A stretch of DNA of 64,000 nt from Lyngbya aestuarii BL J (GTDB lineage Bacteria; Cyanobacteriota; Cyanobacteriia; Cyanobacteriales; Microcoleaceae). Location of the stretch: contig NZ_AUZM01000027.1 in the NCBI RefSeq assembly GCF_000478195.2, forward strand, positions 1 to 64,000. Direction: 5' to 3'. Shown one piece after another: positions 1 to 8,106 of the stretch. The notes beneath the pieces were generated by a model. The model saw only the letters and a program-made list of their open reading frames with translations, searched no databases and was not told the DNA's origin. How positions within the stretch are numbered: position 1 is the stretch's first letter; the number at the start of each line of letters is the position of its first letter. The position numbers and the translations under genes were made by a program.

Positions 1-157
1 TGGGGAGGTGGGGTTCCGGGGGAGGTGGGGAGGTGGGGAGGTGGGGAGGTGGGGTTCCGGGGGAGGTGGGGATGGGTAACGGATGGGTGGGGAGGTGGGT
101 TTTTTGGGTTAATGATGAATGGAAACGGATAGGTGGGGAGGTGGGGAGATGGGGAGA
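1..157. repeat. G-rich TGGGGAGG short tandem repeat array
   Basis: Near-perfect tandem copies of the octamer TGGGGAGG, interrupted by a GGTTCCGGG variant that occurs twice about 41 bases apart. Two related arrays occur at 30431-30496 and 35313-35355, so this is a dispersed repeat family of the genome. The + strand has many runs of four Gs and could form G-quadruplexes. It lies just upstream of pdxJ and creates a spurious N-terminal extension if the pdxJ frame is read through it. Confidence 0.85.
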
Positions 158-239
158 TCTTGCCTATTGCCTGTTCCCTCTAAACACGGGTTACTGTAAA
201 CTGATAAAACGGGAACATTCAACACGAGGAAAGGTTAAG

Positions 240-956
240 TTGCCGACTTTGGGAGTTAATATTGACCATATCGCTACACTGCGCCAAGCCCGTCGCACGG
301 TCGAACCTGATCCGATAGCGGGGGCGGTAATTGCAGAATTGGCGGGTGCTGATGGAATAACCGTGCATTTGCGCGAAGATCGCCGTCATATTCAAGAACG
401 AGATGTGCGTTTGTTGAGAGAAACAGTACGGACTCATCTCAATCTGGAAATGGCACCCACTGATGAAATGGTGACGATCGCATTAGAGATCAAACCAGAC
501 TATATTACTTTAGTTCCAGAACGACGCGAAGAAGTGACCACCGAAGGCGGACTCGATATCGTCGGTCAAATTGAGCGGATGACAAAGGTCGTGGGTCAGT
601 TGCAAGATGCGGGAATTCCGGTCAGTCTATTTATTGATGCGAACCCGGCTCAAATTGAAGCTTCTGCTCGTACTAAAGCGGTGTTTGTGGAACTGCACAC
701 GGGTTGTTATGCTGACGCCTGCACTGAGCAGCAAGACAAAGAACTAGAAGTTCTGAGCGCCGGGAGCAAACTGGCTCTAGATGCAGGACTGCGGGTGAAT
801 GCGGGTCATGGTTTGACCTACTGGAATGTTTATCCCGTTGCTTGTATTGAGGGAATGGAAGAACTCAACATTGGTCATACCATTATCAGTCGAGCGGTGT
901 TGGTGGGTTTGGAACGGGCGGTTCGGGAAATGAAACAAGCGATGCTTGCAACCTAA
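240..956 (+). CDS. pdxJ: Pyridoxine 5'-phosphate synthase PdxJ
   Basis: PdxJ condenses 1-deoxy-D-xylulose 5-phosphate with 3-amino-2-oxopropyl phosphate to give pyridoxine 5'-phosphate, the last ring-forming step of DXP-dependent vitamin B6 synthesis, in the cytosol. The protein (238 residues) opens with [14 protein letters not shown], has the active-site segment VHLREDRRH (His43, Arg45) and Glu70, and a C-terminal [12 protein letters not shown] motif, all typical of the family at its usual length. The frame is open back to base 33, but that part translates the G-rich repeat into junk. The start is placed at a TTG at 240 because a GAGGA ribosome-binding site lies 9 bases before it and homology begins there. 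A TTG start usually means modest translation. Identification is secure; the start codon is inferred. Confidence 0.95.
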   Translation: MPTLGVNIDHIATLRQARRTVEPDPIAGAVIAELAGADGITVHLREDRRHIQERDVRLLRETVRTHLNLEMAPTDEMVTIALEIKPDYITLVPERREEVTTEGGLDIVGQIERMTKVVGQLQDAGIPVSLFIDANPAQIEASARTKAVFVELHTGCYADACTEQQDKELEVLSAGSKLALDAGLRVNAGHGLTYWNVYPVACIEGMEELNIGHTIISRAVLVGLERAVREMKQAMLAT

Positions 957-1021
957 GTCTTGAGTTATCCGTTAAGCTGTTTTTTCAAGAGAACGAATTT
1001 TTCAATTATTGACAACAAATC

Positions 1022-1348
1022 ATGCAAACTTACTACTATCTTTTAGCCAGTCAACATTTTCTCACCGAAGAAGAACCCTTAGATGAGGTTTTCAAAGAAC
1101 GCTATCGCTACTATCAAGAACAGGAAAAAGAAGTTGACTTTTGGTTAGTGACTCAACCTGCTTTTCTCGAAGCCCCAGAACTCGCCGAAGTGAAGGCTAA
1201 ATGTCCGCAACCGGCGGCGGCGGTTATTTCCACCAATGAACAGTTTATTACGTGGTTGAAGTTGCGCTTAGAGTTTGTGGTCACGGGGGAATTCTCAGCC
1301 CCGAGCCAGAGTATTCCCGATCCGTTGGCGTCTTTGGCGGTGGCGTGA
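1022..1348 (+). CDS. ycf54: Ycf54, Mg-protoporphyrin monomethyl ester cyclase subunit
   Basis: Ycf54 is a small protein of cyanobacteria and plastids that binds and stabilises the aerobic oxidative cyclase (CycI/AcsF), which forms the fifth ring of chlorophyll. The 108-residue product has the family hallmarks: N-terminal YYYLLASQHFL, the central DFWLVTQPAFLEAPELAE block, then CPQPAAAVIST and TWLKLRLEFV. Length matches the cyanobacterial family. It starts 65 bases after pdxJ on the same strand and could be co-transcribed with it, though no functional link is known. Cyclase function is taken from the family, not visible in the sequence alone. Confidence 0.92.
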   Translation: MQTYYYLLASQHFLTEEEPLDEVFKERYRYYQEQEKEVDFWLVTQPAFLEAPELAEVKAKCPQPAAAVISTNEQFITWLKLRLEFVVTGEFSAPSQSIPDPLASLAVA

Positions 1349-1397
1349 TTACAGACTGCTAAAATAGGCTTGCTCCCGATCAGTTGAGATCCAAACA

Positions 1398-2147
1398 ATG
1401 CTTCAAATTGGTGTGAAGGACTGCTTGCGGCTTTTGGGGTTCGTGGTGTTGTTAACCTACAACCTAAGTACAAAAGTTGCTGTGGCTCAGTCGGCTTGCG
1501 AACCTCCCGAAGCCGGAGAATATCTTTTATTGATTGTCAGTGAAACGGAAGCTGAACAGGACTTAGCCCGTCGCACGTTACCGAGTGATGTTGAAAGTGA
1601 AGTTTGTCGCTATGTTGATGATCTCGTAACGCGAGTTGCTGGGTTTGAAGATCAACTGATTGCCGAAGATTGGGCAGCTTATATTAAAAGTAATTCGGGT
1701 TTGCGAAGCTATGTTGTCAAACCCGATACGGTTTCTCAACGTCCTCCGACTCGTCGAGTGGTGAGTCGTTCACCTGCGGCGGAGTTAGACACAGAACCTC
1801 GTTCTATCGAACAACCTCGTCCTCGTGTCGAACCTCAACCTCAACCTCAACCTCAACCTCGTCCTCGCGCTGAACAAGCTGCTTTTAACCCAAGAAGACT
1901 TGGTTCAGGATATGCGGTGTTAGTAGACTATCTCAATCAACCGGAACTCGCCGCAGAAGTCGAAGAACTCACCGGAGTAGAAGTGGGTTTAGCATCCTAC
2001 GGTCAGCGTCCCTATTTACTGGTCACTCAAACCAACGATTTACAAACTGCAACCTCTACATTGCAAACTCTAAGCAATCGCGGTTTTTTCTCGCTGATGG
2101 TAGATAGTCGCCGTGTAATGCTGATCAGCCCCAATGTTAACCCGTAA
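1398..2147 (+). CDS. Exported protein with Pro/Gln/Arg-rich linker, function unknown
   Basis: A 249-residue protein with a hydrophobic N-terminal segment (about residues 8-30, ending in VAVAQS) that looks like a signal peptide, so it is probably periplasmic or surface-exposed. An N-terminal domain with a Cys pair (Cys33 and a second near residue 70) is followed by a low-complexity linker of tandem Pro-Gln and Pro-Arg dipeptides (about residues 135-160). A C-terminal domain of about 85 residues has alternating beta/alpha character and ends RGFFSLMVDSRRVMLI. That last part resembles SPOR-like folds in size and pattern, but I cannot confirm it. Its stop codon is one base away from the stop of the convergent DUF212 gene, so transcripts of the two must overlap. 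Confidence 0.6.
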   Translation: MLQIGVKDCLRLLGFVVLLTYNLSTKVAVAQSACEPPEAGEYLLLIVSETEAEQDLARRTLPSDVESEVCRYVDDLVTRVAGFEDQLIAEDWAAYIKSNSGLRSYVVKPDTVSQRPPTRRVVSRSPAAELDTEPRSIEQPRPRVEPQPQPQPQPRPRAEQAAFNPRRLGSGYAVLVDYLNQPELAAEVEELTGVEVGLASYGQRPYLLVTQTNDLQTATSTLQTLSNRGFFSLMVDSRRVMLISPNVNP

Positions 2148-2148
2148 A

Positions 2149-2607
2149 CTAGGGATAAGCCAGTTCTGCTAGACCAGAGATCGCAATTCCGAGAGTTAAA
2201 CCGACGATCACCTGAAAAGGGGTGTGACCGAGTAACTCCTTGAGGCGATCTTCGTTAAACTGGGGATGCTCTTGAAATAACTCATCAACAATCTGATTTA
2301 AAATTCGAGCCTGTTGACCCGCGGCTTGACGAACTCCTGTTGCATCGTACATCACAATAAAAGCAAAGACCACAGCGATCGCAAATTCGGGACTTTCCCA
2401 ACCGATGCTTTGTCCGACACTGGTGGCTAAGGCGGAGACAAACGCTGAATGAGAACTCGGCATTCCCCCTGTCGTGACTAACGCCCGAAAATTGACTTTC
2501 CCAAATCGAATTAATTCAATTGCCAACTTCGCCGTTTGAGCAAATAGACAGGCAAACAGGGAAACCATCAGGACTTGGTTATGGAGAATATGGCCAAAGT
2601 CTTGCAT
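2149..2607 (-). CDS. Divergent PAP2 (DUF212) family membrane protein
   Basis: A small integral membrane protein of the divergent PAP2 family, distantly related to acid phosphatases and vanadium haloperoxidases. The signature GGMPSSHSAF is present, followed by hydrophobic helices, a VMYDATGVRQAAG segment, and a C-terminal helix. The frame is open to a GTG at 2619, but an ATG at 2607 preceded by GAGGTG at good spacing gives a 152-residue protein that fits the family. The upstream gene crtE ends 2-14 bases before it, so the two are almost certainly one operon. This pairing with a prenyl synthase hints at a role on isoprenoid diphosphates; that is inference. Confidence 0.85.
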   Translation of the reverse strand: MQDFGHILHNQVLMVSLFACLFAQTAKLAIELIRFGKVNFRALVTTGGMPSSHSAFVSALATSVGQSIGWESPEFAIAVVFAFIVMYDATGVRQAAGQQARILNQIVDELFQEHPQFNEDRLKELLGHTPFQVIVGLTLGIAISGLAELAYP

Positions 2608-2621
2608 GGAGTAAGACACCT

Positions 2622-3548
2622 CTAGTTACTGCGACTGGTAATGAATTGGGCTAGAGCAACTAAGGGAGTCGCCGCCTCTCCAAAAGGAGCAAGTTCAGCT
2701 TGCGCCTCTGAGATCAGTTGGTTGGCTCGACGTTTTGATTCTTCTAATCCCCAAAGACTCGGATAAGTTGCTTTTTGAGCAGTCAAATCTTTTCCGGCTG
2801 TTTTCCCTAACTCCTCTTGAGTCGCAGTAATATCGAGAATATCATCAACAATCTGAAACGCCAAACCAATTTTCTGAGCGTAGCGCGATAGCCGTTCTCG
2901 GTTCTCTGTTGAGGTTCCCGCTAAAATTGCCCCCGAAACGACACAAGTTTCTAACAACGCTCCGGTTTTGTGGGTATGAATAAAGGTAAGCTGTTCTTCG
3001 GTAATATCGGTTTTGCCTTCTGAGTCTATATCAACCACCTGACCGCCCACCAGTCCGGCGGCACCAACGGCTCGACCCAAATGAGCAATCACGTCTAATA
3101 CCTGCTGTGGGGGTACATTTCGGGTTTGAGCGGCGACAAATTCAAAAGCATAGCTTAACAACCCATCCCCAGCTAAAATCGCAATATCTTCGCCATAAAC
3201 CTTGTGATTGGTGAGTTTACCCCGACGATAATCATCATTATCCATTGCGGGAAGATCGTCATGGATCAGCGACATGGTATGGATCATCTCCAACGCACAG
3301 GCGGTTGGCATTGCCATTTCCCTCGTTCCTCCTGCCAACTCACAAGTCGCCAGACACAATATTGGACGGAGACGCTTACCTCCTGCTAGGAGTGAATACC
3401 GCATCGCCTCATAAATTTTTTCGGGATAGATCACGGTGATCGAGCGATCAAGGGCAAGTTCAACCTCGGCTTTGTGTTCGGCCAGATAGGTTGATAGGTC
3501 AAACGTTGATTTGCTTGGGGGTGAGGGGGTTTCTCCAGTCAATACCAT
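2622..3548 (-). CDS. crtE: Geranylgeranyl diphosphate synthase
   Basis: A trans-prenyltransferase that extends allylic diphosphates with IPP to GGPP, the precursor of carotenoids, the chlorophyll phytyl tail, tocopherol and plastoquinone. The 308-residue protein has the first Asp-rich motif [10 protein letters not shown] at 97-106, the second DDILD at 235-239, and the GGKRLRP substrate-binding segment at 56-62, all intact. The spacing of the first motif (DDxxxxD) is the bacterial GGPP/FPP synthase type. In cyanobacteria the single enzyme of this type is the GGPP synthase CrtE; chain length cannot be proven from sequence. It is followed directly by the DUF212 gene. The 210-base upstream gap holds short degenerate repeats. 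Confidence 0.93.
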   Translation of the reverse strand: MVLTGETPSPPSKSTFDLSTYLAEHKAEVELALDRSITVIYPEKIYEAMRYSLLAGGKRLRPILCLATCELAGGTREMAMPTACALEMIHTMSLIHDDLPAMDNDDYRRGKLTNHKVYGEDIAILAGDGLLSYAFEFVAAQTRNVPPQQVLDVIAHLGRAVGAAGLVGGQVVDIDSEGKTDITEEQLTFIHTHKTGALLETCVVSGAILAGTSTENRERLSRYAQKIGLAFQIVDDILDITATQEELGKTAGKDLTAQKATYPSLWGLEESKRRANQLISEAQAELAPFGEAATPLVALAQFITSRSN

Positions 3549-3599
3549 AACGCTGTTTTCCGTACTGATAATCTTTCGTCAATCCCATTGTACGGGTCT

Positions 3600-3741
3600 T
3601 GTGACACTTTTCAGTCAACAGTCTTTTCAGTCAATAGTGAACAGTGATCAGTGACCAGTTTTTTCAGGGAACAATCTTTATCTTTACAGTGAACCGTTTT
3701 TTCAGGAAACAGGGAAGATTCATAATTCATAATTCATAATT
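3600..3741. repeat. Degenerate CAGTGA-type repeats and ATTCATA heptamers
   Basis: Between crtE and nadK lies a low-complexity stretch with repeated CAGTGAACAGT / CAGTGATCAGTGACCAGT-like words and T-runs, ending in three and a half copies of ATTCATA at 3718-3741. Heptamer short tandem repeats like this are common between genes of filamentous cyanobacteria. No gene is seen here. Confidence 0.7.
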
Positions 3742-3758
3742 GATCACTTCTAACCTCC

Positions 3759-4679
3759 CTAGTTGCGATGATCGTTAATATAGCGAATTCTTGCCCCGGC
3801 CCATTGCAATTTTTCTCGTAGAGTTTGGTAAAACGAGTAGTCTTCGCGCAAAATAATAAACCGAGTTTGACAGTTTGCCATCCGCACATCTACCCGTTGT
3901 CCTGGCCGAACTGAAGTCGCTAATACTCCGTCTGTCCAGAGTTTGGTTTCGTGTTCGGGATCGGCTAACGGCCACACACTGACGACTGACCCGGATGGCA
4001 GAACAATTGGACGACTCGACAAACTTAATGGACAAATGGGGGCGACTGTAATGGCTTCCATTCCAGGGTGCATAATCGGCCCATTGGCAGAGGCATTGTA
4101 ACAGGTTGAACCCGTCGGTGTTGAGACAATTAAACCATCCCCTTGATACTGATCGACAACTTCACCATCAACTTCCATCTCTAAAATTGAAGTGGGCATT
4201 CGATAGGGAGAAGCGGGTTTAATACACATCTCATTCAGGGCAAGATGGCGATCGCCAACGGGGGTAAGATTAGTTCGATTACCTTCAAAAACAGCCGCCT
4301 GAATCATCATCCGTTGTTGCATGGCGTAGCGATCTTCAAACATCCGCTCTACGACTTGTTCTGTGTCGCGAACGTCTTCAAACGACTCGGTTAAAAATCC
4401 CAAATGTCCACCCACATTTGCCGCTAAAATCGGTATTCCCTCTGGGGCTAAATGACGGGCTGCGGCTAACGCTGTTCCATCTCCCCCCAAAACGATCGCT
4501 AAGTCAATTGGACGGCTGATAGAGGCCAAAAAGACCGGATAAGGATTATCTTGAGGGCCACTCGGCCCCATCAATACCTGACAGCCTCGTTTCTCAAAGT
4601 GGGTTGCAAATTGTTCGGCCCATTGTTTACTTTGCGGATCTCTGGCTTTGTGGGCGATGATCACCTGTTTTATTTCCAC
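3759..4679 (-). CDS. nadK: NAD kinase
   Basis: NAD kinase phosphorylates NAD(H) to NADP(H), setting the NADPH pool in the cytosol. The 306-residue protein carries the diagnostic GGDGT motif at 65-69, the NE motif (ALNEMCIKP), and the conserved glycine/Thr-rich DGLIVSTPTGST segment. Length matches the approximately 305-residue cyanobacterial forms; cyanobacteria usually have two NAD kinases, and only one is seen here. The start is a GTG (4677-4679) with a GAGGAAA ribosome-binding site just upstream. A 79-base gap with repeats separates its stop from the repeat block next to crtE, so it is probably a separate transcript. Confidence 0.95.
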   Translation of the reverse strand: MEIKQVIIAHKARDPQSKQWAEQFATHFEKRGCQVLMGPSGPQDNPYPVFLASISRPIDLAIVLGGDGTALAAARHLAPEGIPILAANVGGHLGFLTESFEDVRDTEQVVERMFEDRYAMQQRMMIQAAVFEGNRTNLTPVGDRHLALNEMCIKPASPYRMPTSILEMEVDGEVVDQYQGDGLIVSTPTGSTCYNASANGPIMHPGMEAITVAPICPLSLSSRPIVLPSGSVVSVWPLADPEHETKLWTDGVLATSVRPGQRVDVRMANCQTRFIILREDYSFYQTLREKLQWAGARIRYINDHRN

Positions 4680-4844
4680 CGTCTTTCCTCGATGATGATC
4701 TTCTCTATGCTGTTATTATCCCGTATCCTTAAACAGTAGCCTGTTTGACACGTCTTAAGCGTTGTGATTTTAACATTAAGGGGGTGTTGAGTTGCTAACC
4801 CTGAAGGACTAACGCTTGAGAATGATCTTCTTTCTTTTTAACCG

Positions 4845-5519
4845 ATGCTCCGAAATTTCTTCAAAGCGGTTCTCAATCTTTTTTTGAAGCCCAATTGTCC
4901 GTTGTGCGATCGTCCCACAGACACCCAACTCTGTCCCTATTGTCAAAAACAGATTTTGCGCTGTCAATTTCCCCGAGGAAAACAATGTTCTGGGGAGGTT
5001 CCTCTGTTGGTTTGGGGACAATACAAAGGGGCGTTAAAGCAGGCAATTGTGGCGATGAAATACAACAATCATCCTGAACTTGCTCAACCGTTGGGCTATT
5101 GGTTGGCTGAGACTTGGTTGAATACATCTCAGTTCAATTCATCTAATCTTAATAATAAACGACTTGTTGTCGTTCCGATTCCGATGTTTCCTGAAAAACA
5201 AAAAAAACGGGGTTTTAATCAAGCGGAACTTTTGGCCCGCAGTTTTTGTCAGGTGACGGGTTTACCATTAAAGTCTCAGGGTTTAGAACGGATACGTGAT
5301 ACTGAAGCTCAGTTTAGTCTTTCGGCTCAACAAAGGCAAGAAAATTTAAAAGATGCGTTTCGGTTAGGGGCAGATTTCCGCCAATCTAAAGTTAATTCTG
5401 TTTTAATTGTAGATGATATTTACACCACGGGCGCAACGGTTAAGACGGCAATTGCAACATTTCGACGACATCAAATCAGAGTTGTGGGGATTTTAGCGAT
5501 CGCTACGACAAAATCTTGA
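4845..5519 (+). CDS. comF: ComF-family phosphoribosyltransferase-like protein
   Basis: A ComF-type protein: an N-terminal four-Cys zinc ribbon (Cys18, 21, 30, 33 in CPLCDRPTDTQLCPYC) joined to a type I phosphoribosyltransferase domain ending in the PRPP loop VLIVDDIYTTGAT near residue 187. In naturally competent bacteria ComF is needed for uptake or handling of transforming DNA, probably in the cytosol; its substrate is not settled. At 224 residues it is of normal family length. It is a single-gene unit with a strong terminator right after it (5530-5550). Competence would also need type IV pili, and pilMNOQ are present at 30.6-36.7 kb, so a link is plausible but inferred. Confidence 0.88.
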   Translation: MLRNFFKAVLNLFLKPNCPLCDRPTDTQLCPYCQKQILRCQFPRGKQCSGEVPLLVWGQYKGALKQAIVAMKYNNHPELAQPLGYWLAETWLNTSQFNSSNLNNKRLVVVPIPMFPEKQKKRGFNQAELLARSFCQVTGLPLKSQGLERIRDTEAQFSLSAQQRQENLKDAFRLGADFRQSKVNSVLIVDDIYTTGATVKTAIATFRRHQIRVVGILAIATTKS

Positions 5520-5529
5520 TCGGATAAGT

Positions 5530-5550
5530 AAGGGGCTTTAGCCCCTTTTT
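5530..5550 (+). terminator. Rho-independent terminator after comF
   Basis: A compact hairpin, AGGGGC-TTTA-GCCCCT, followed by five or more T on the + strand. The complement is preceded by A-rich sequence, so it can also serve the convergent gene ending at 5604. Confidence 0.85.
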
Positions 5551-5603
5551 AAGTAATTTTGGGAAATTTATCTCATCACTTTCAGGGGGCAATTCCGGGC
5601 AGT

Positions 5604-6008
5604 TTAGCTGAGGTTCTGATAGGCTTCTTCCCAAGATTGACCCAGATAGCTTTCTCGCTGAATGACATAATCTATGCAGTGATATCCAGTCAGAGGATAG
5701 CCTTGATTTTCTGCTTTTTCTTGGCTTTTTTTGAGCCAATGATGCCAATTAAACCCCTGTTCATAAATCGTGCGAATTGAGGCTTTTCCGGCTGAATTTT
5801 TATCGTTGATCAAACAAACTTTAATTTGATCTCCAATTTGTTGGATCTGTACAATTCTTTGATGGGCGGGATAATTCGGCAGAGAAGACACTGAATTAAT
5901 CTCCTCTAGTTGCACATTGGGCGTAGAGTGTGCTAGACAATCTTGAGTTTGAACGGCACTCTCGGGTAAGTTCAATGTTGCTAATTCTTGAGTTTTCTGT
6001 GGTGTCAT
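5604..6008 (-). CDS. Conserved cyanobacterial hypothetical protein
   Basis: A 134-residue soluble protein with no signal peptide or membrane segment. The N-terminal half is low in structure; the C-terminal half (about residues 75-134) is rich in aromatic residues (EQGFNWHHWLKKSQ, YHCIDYVIQRESYLGQSW), which suggests a small folded domain. I do not recognise a family. It is convergent with comF and shares its terminator. Codon use and composition look normal for the genome, and the frame is well sustained, so it is likely a real gene of unknown function. Confidence 0.55.
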   Translation of the reverse strand: MTPQKTQELATLNLPESAVQTQDCLAHSTPNVQLEEINSVSSLPNYPAHQRIVQIQQIGDQIKVCLINDKNSAGKASIRTIYEQGFNWHHWLKKSQEKAENQGYPLTGYHCIDYVIQRESYLGQSWEEAYQNLS

Positions 6009-6314
6009 AGATTGTTTCCCTAATTATATTCAAATACATTCCTCTGATCAAAACTTGAGTTCTCGATCAGGGGTAATAGCTATTATGGCATTGAGTTTTA
6101 GTTTCAACCACTCTCTAATGGTGAGATTAGGAGAAGCGAAGATTAGATTTTAGTGAACAAAACCATGATTAGAAACGGTTTGAGGGACAAACTGAAGCCG
6201 GATGTATAAGATAAATTTATCAATTGTTTCAGAAAAACAAATAAAATAAAATATTGATTTTTATTCTAAGAAAACTTGATGAAAAAATTCTCAGATTTGT
6301 TACAACTATTAACA
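6009..6314. other. Intergenic region, AT-rich, no gene seen
   Basis: About 300 bases between the hypothetical gene ending (start side) at 6008 and the response-regulator remnant. No open frame with coding character, no clear promoter box and no strong hairpin were found. Confidence 0.5.
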
Positions 6315-6647
6315 TTAAACAGATTTTAATACAATGGGGGTTAATCGTTTAAATTTCGGTGGGGGTTCCGTTGAAGATGAATGAGAAAAATTGCCTGTCT
6401 TTGCAGCAACAACCTTTTCAAATAATCCGGGTTAAAATTGAGTATACCCTTTATAAACAGCACGAATGGCTTGGGCAAGTTCTTCGGAAGGGGTATCTTT
6501 GAGTAAATACCCTTTTGCGCCGTTTTGCATCGCTTTGGCAATATATTCATCATCATCAAATGTCGTTAAAACAAGTACCTTTGTTTGGGGGAGTTGTTGA
6601 GGTTGAATACTTTGAGCGGTGAGACTATGACCTGATGAGATAAGACT
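6315..6647 (-). pseudogene. Remnant of a NarL/LuxR-type response regulator
   Basis: Read on the minus strand, 6647 to 6423 encodes the second half of a receiver domain: VLVLTTFDDDEYIAKAMQ, then NGAKGYLLKDTPSEELAQAI, ending VYKGYTQF before an in-frame TAA. The phospho-acceptor half is missing upstream, where a stop also occurs. Beyond the TAA the same frame goes on in family-like fashion (PGLFEKVVAAKTGNF ... PPPKFKRLTP) and then runs into a stop just where the LuxR-type helix-turn-helix should begin. So the gene has lost both ends and gained an internal stop: it is decayed, not functional. A Spy/CpxP-like gene lies next to it, the kind of target often controlled by two-component systems. Confidence 0.8.
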
Positions 6648-6765
6648 TTAGACTTAGCCAAATTAAGGAAGTTTGATTACGGCGATCGCAGTTATTAATT
6701 TCTACGATAAGGAGATCACTGAAAAAGAGTGAATTCACCCTAATTGTGAGGTTTGTATAATCAAG

Positions 6766-7188
6766 ATGCGTCATTTGCTTTGTGCGACCACTGTAGCTTT
6801 ATTGTTACCTTTATCGGGGAGTGCATTAGCCGAACCCGGCGATCGCATGGGTCGGATGTTTGAGCAGCTTAATCTTTCTGCGGAACAACAGCAACAAATT
6901 GAGAATATTCACGAACAGCGTAAGGCTTCATCGGAAGGTTTGCGTGAACAAATGCGTGCGGCTGCCGAAGAAATGCGATCGCTTCAAGCCAGTAATGCGA
7001 GTGCAGAACAAATGCGTCAACAACATCAAAAAATTCAACAGTTACATCAACAAATGGGTGATCAACGCTTTGAAACCATGTTACAAGTTCGTGAAGTATT
7101 AACACCAGAACAACAAGCAAAATTAGCAGAATTGAAGCCGGAACATAACGGTGAAGGTCAAGGGCGAGGGCGTCAAGCACAGCAATAA
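6766..7188 (+). CDS. Spy/CpxP-like periplasmic protein
   Basis: A 140-residue exported protein with a clear signal peptide (residues 1-22, cut after ALA). The mature part is almost all helix and very rich in Gln, Glu and Arg, with the two LTxxQ-type motifs of the Spy/CpxP family: NLSAEQQQQI and VLTPEQQAKL. Family members are periplasmic chaperones or stress sensors, and some dampen envelope two-component systems. The C-terminus is a short Gly/Arg/Gln tail. A TATAAT-like box sits immediately before the start, and a decayed response regulator lies just upstream on the other strand. Role inferred from family; substrate unknown. Confidence 0.75.
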   Translation: MRHLLCATTVALLLPLSGSALAEPGDRMGRMFEQLNLSAEQQQQIENIHEQRKASSEGLREQMRAAAEEMRSLQASNASAEQMRQQHQKIQQLHQQMGDQRFETMLQVREVLTPEQQAKLAELKPEHNGEGQGRGRQAQQ

Positions 7189-7268
7189 AAATACAATCCT
7201 ATATCAATCCTCAGTCGTTTGTAATATTTTCGAGGTTTAGCCAATTTTGGGGTGCAAGTTTTGCGCCC

Positions 7269-8096
7269 TTATTTGATTAATTTAGAAATTAATCCAGAAA
7301 TTTTTGGGATCAAATCGGAGTTTATTGAGGTATAATAGTTGTGATTGGATTTAATTTTATTAACAATTTTAGCTAAGTTTGCATTGCCTTTTCTAGCACC
7401 CAAACCGTTAACAGCGCATTCGATTTGACGCACACCTAACTCTAACCCCACGAGAGAATTTTCTACGGCTTTTCCTAAATCATTGTGACAGTGAACGGAA
7501 ACGGTGACGTGTTGGAGTTGGGGAATATTTTGATATAATTTTTGGAGTAAGTGATAAAAGTCTTCCGGTAAAGCAACACCTAAACTATCGGGAATACTAA
7601 TGATTTTAGCCCCGCTTTCAATCGCTGTTTGAACGGCTTCACATAAAAATTTAAGATCGCCGCGAGTTGCATCAAACGCAGTCCATTGAACGATGTTACA
7701 ATAATTTTTGGCTTGGGAAATCTGTTTTTTTAGGGTTGATAATATTGAGTTTTTCTCGAAAGGTTTGGAAGGTGAGTTAAAATTAACAAGAGTATAGATA
7801 TTAATACAGCTTTTTTCGGCTTTTTCTAATGATTTTGCTGCGTGTTTAATTTCTGTTTCTTGAGAACCTGCTAACGCACAAAGCGTTGAATGTTTAATAA
7901 CCTGAGAAACTGCTATAATTTGATCAATATCTTTTGTATATCGTCCAGGATATCCGATTTCAATGGTATCAACTCCGATTTCCTCAAGCTGTTGAGCAAT
8001 TTGAACTTTATCTTGTGTGCTAAAGTGAACGCCTGGGGTGAGTTCTCCGTCTCGCAGAGTGGTATCAAAAATTATAATCGGAAGATTAGCAATCAT
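7269..8096 (-). CDS. Short LeuA/homocitrate synthase-like acyl-CoA Claisen enzyme
   Basis: A 275-residue TIM-barrel protein of the DRE-TIM metallolyase family (2-isopropylmalate, homocitrate and citramalate synthases). The metal/active-site motif FDTTLRDGE is at 10-18 and the metal-binding HCHND at 202-206. It stops right after the barrel, so the linker subdomains and the regulatory domain of true LeuA (about 500 residues) are absent. The usual GERxGN motif reads GARKGN at 233-238, replacing a conserved Glu by Ala. This points to a changed reaction or a degenerate enzyme. Its start lies 10 bases after the preceding membrane/HTH gene, so the two form an operon. Substrate unknown. Confidence 0.75.
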   Translation of the reverse strand: MIANLPIIIFDTTLRDGELTPGVHFSTQDKVQIAQQLEEIGVDTIEIGYPGRYTKDIDQIIAVSQVIKHSTLCALAGSQETEIKHAAKSLEKAEKSCINIYTLVNFNSPSKPFEKNSILSTLKKQISQAKNYCNIVQWTAFDATRGDLKFLCEAVQTAIESGAKIISIPDSLGVALPEDFYHLLQKLYQNIPQLQHVTVSVHCHNDLGKAVENSLVGLELGVRQIECAVNGLGARKGNANLAKIVNKIKSNHNYYTSINSDLIPKISGLISKLIK

Positions 8097-8106
8097 TAGC
8101 TTGAAA

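Noticed and set aside
33-239. N-terminal extension of the pdxJ frame back to an ATG at 33
   Set aside because: It translates the G-rich repeat; a TTG with a good ribosome-binding site at 240 matches where PdxJ homology begins.
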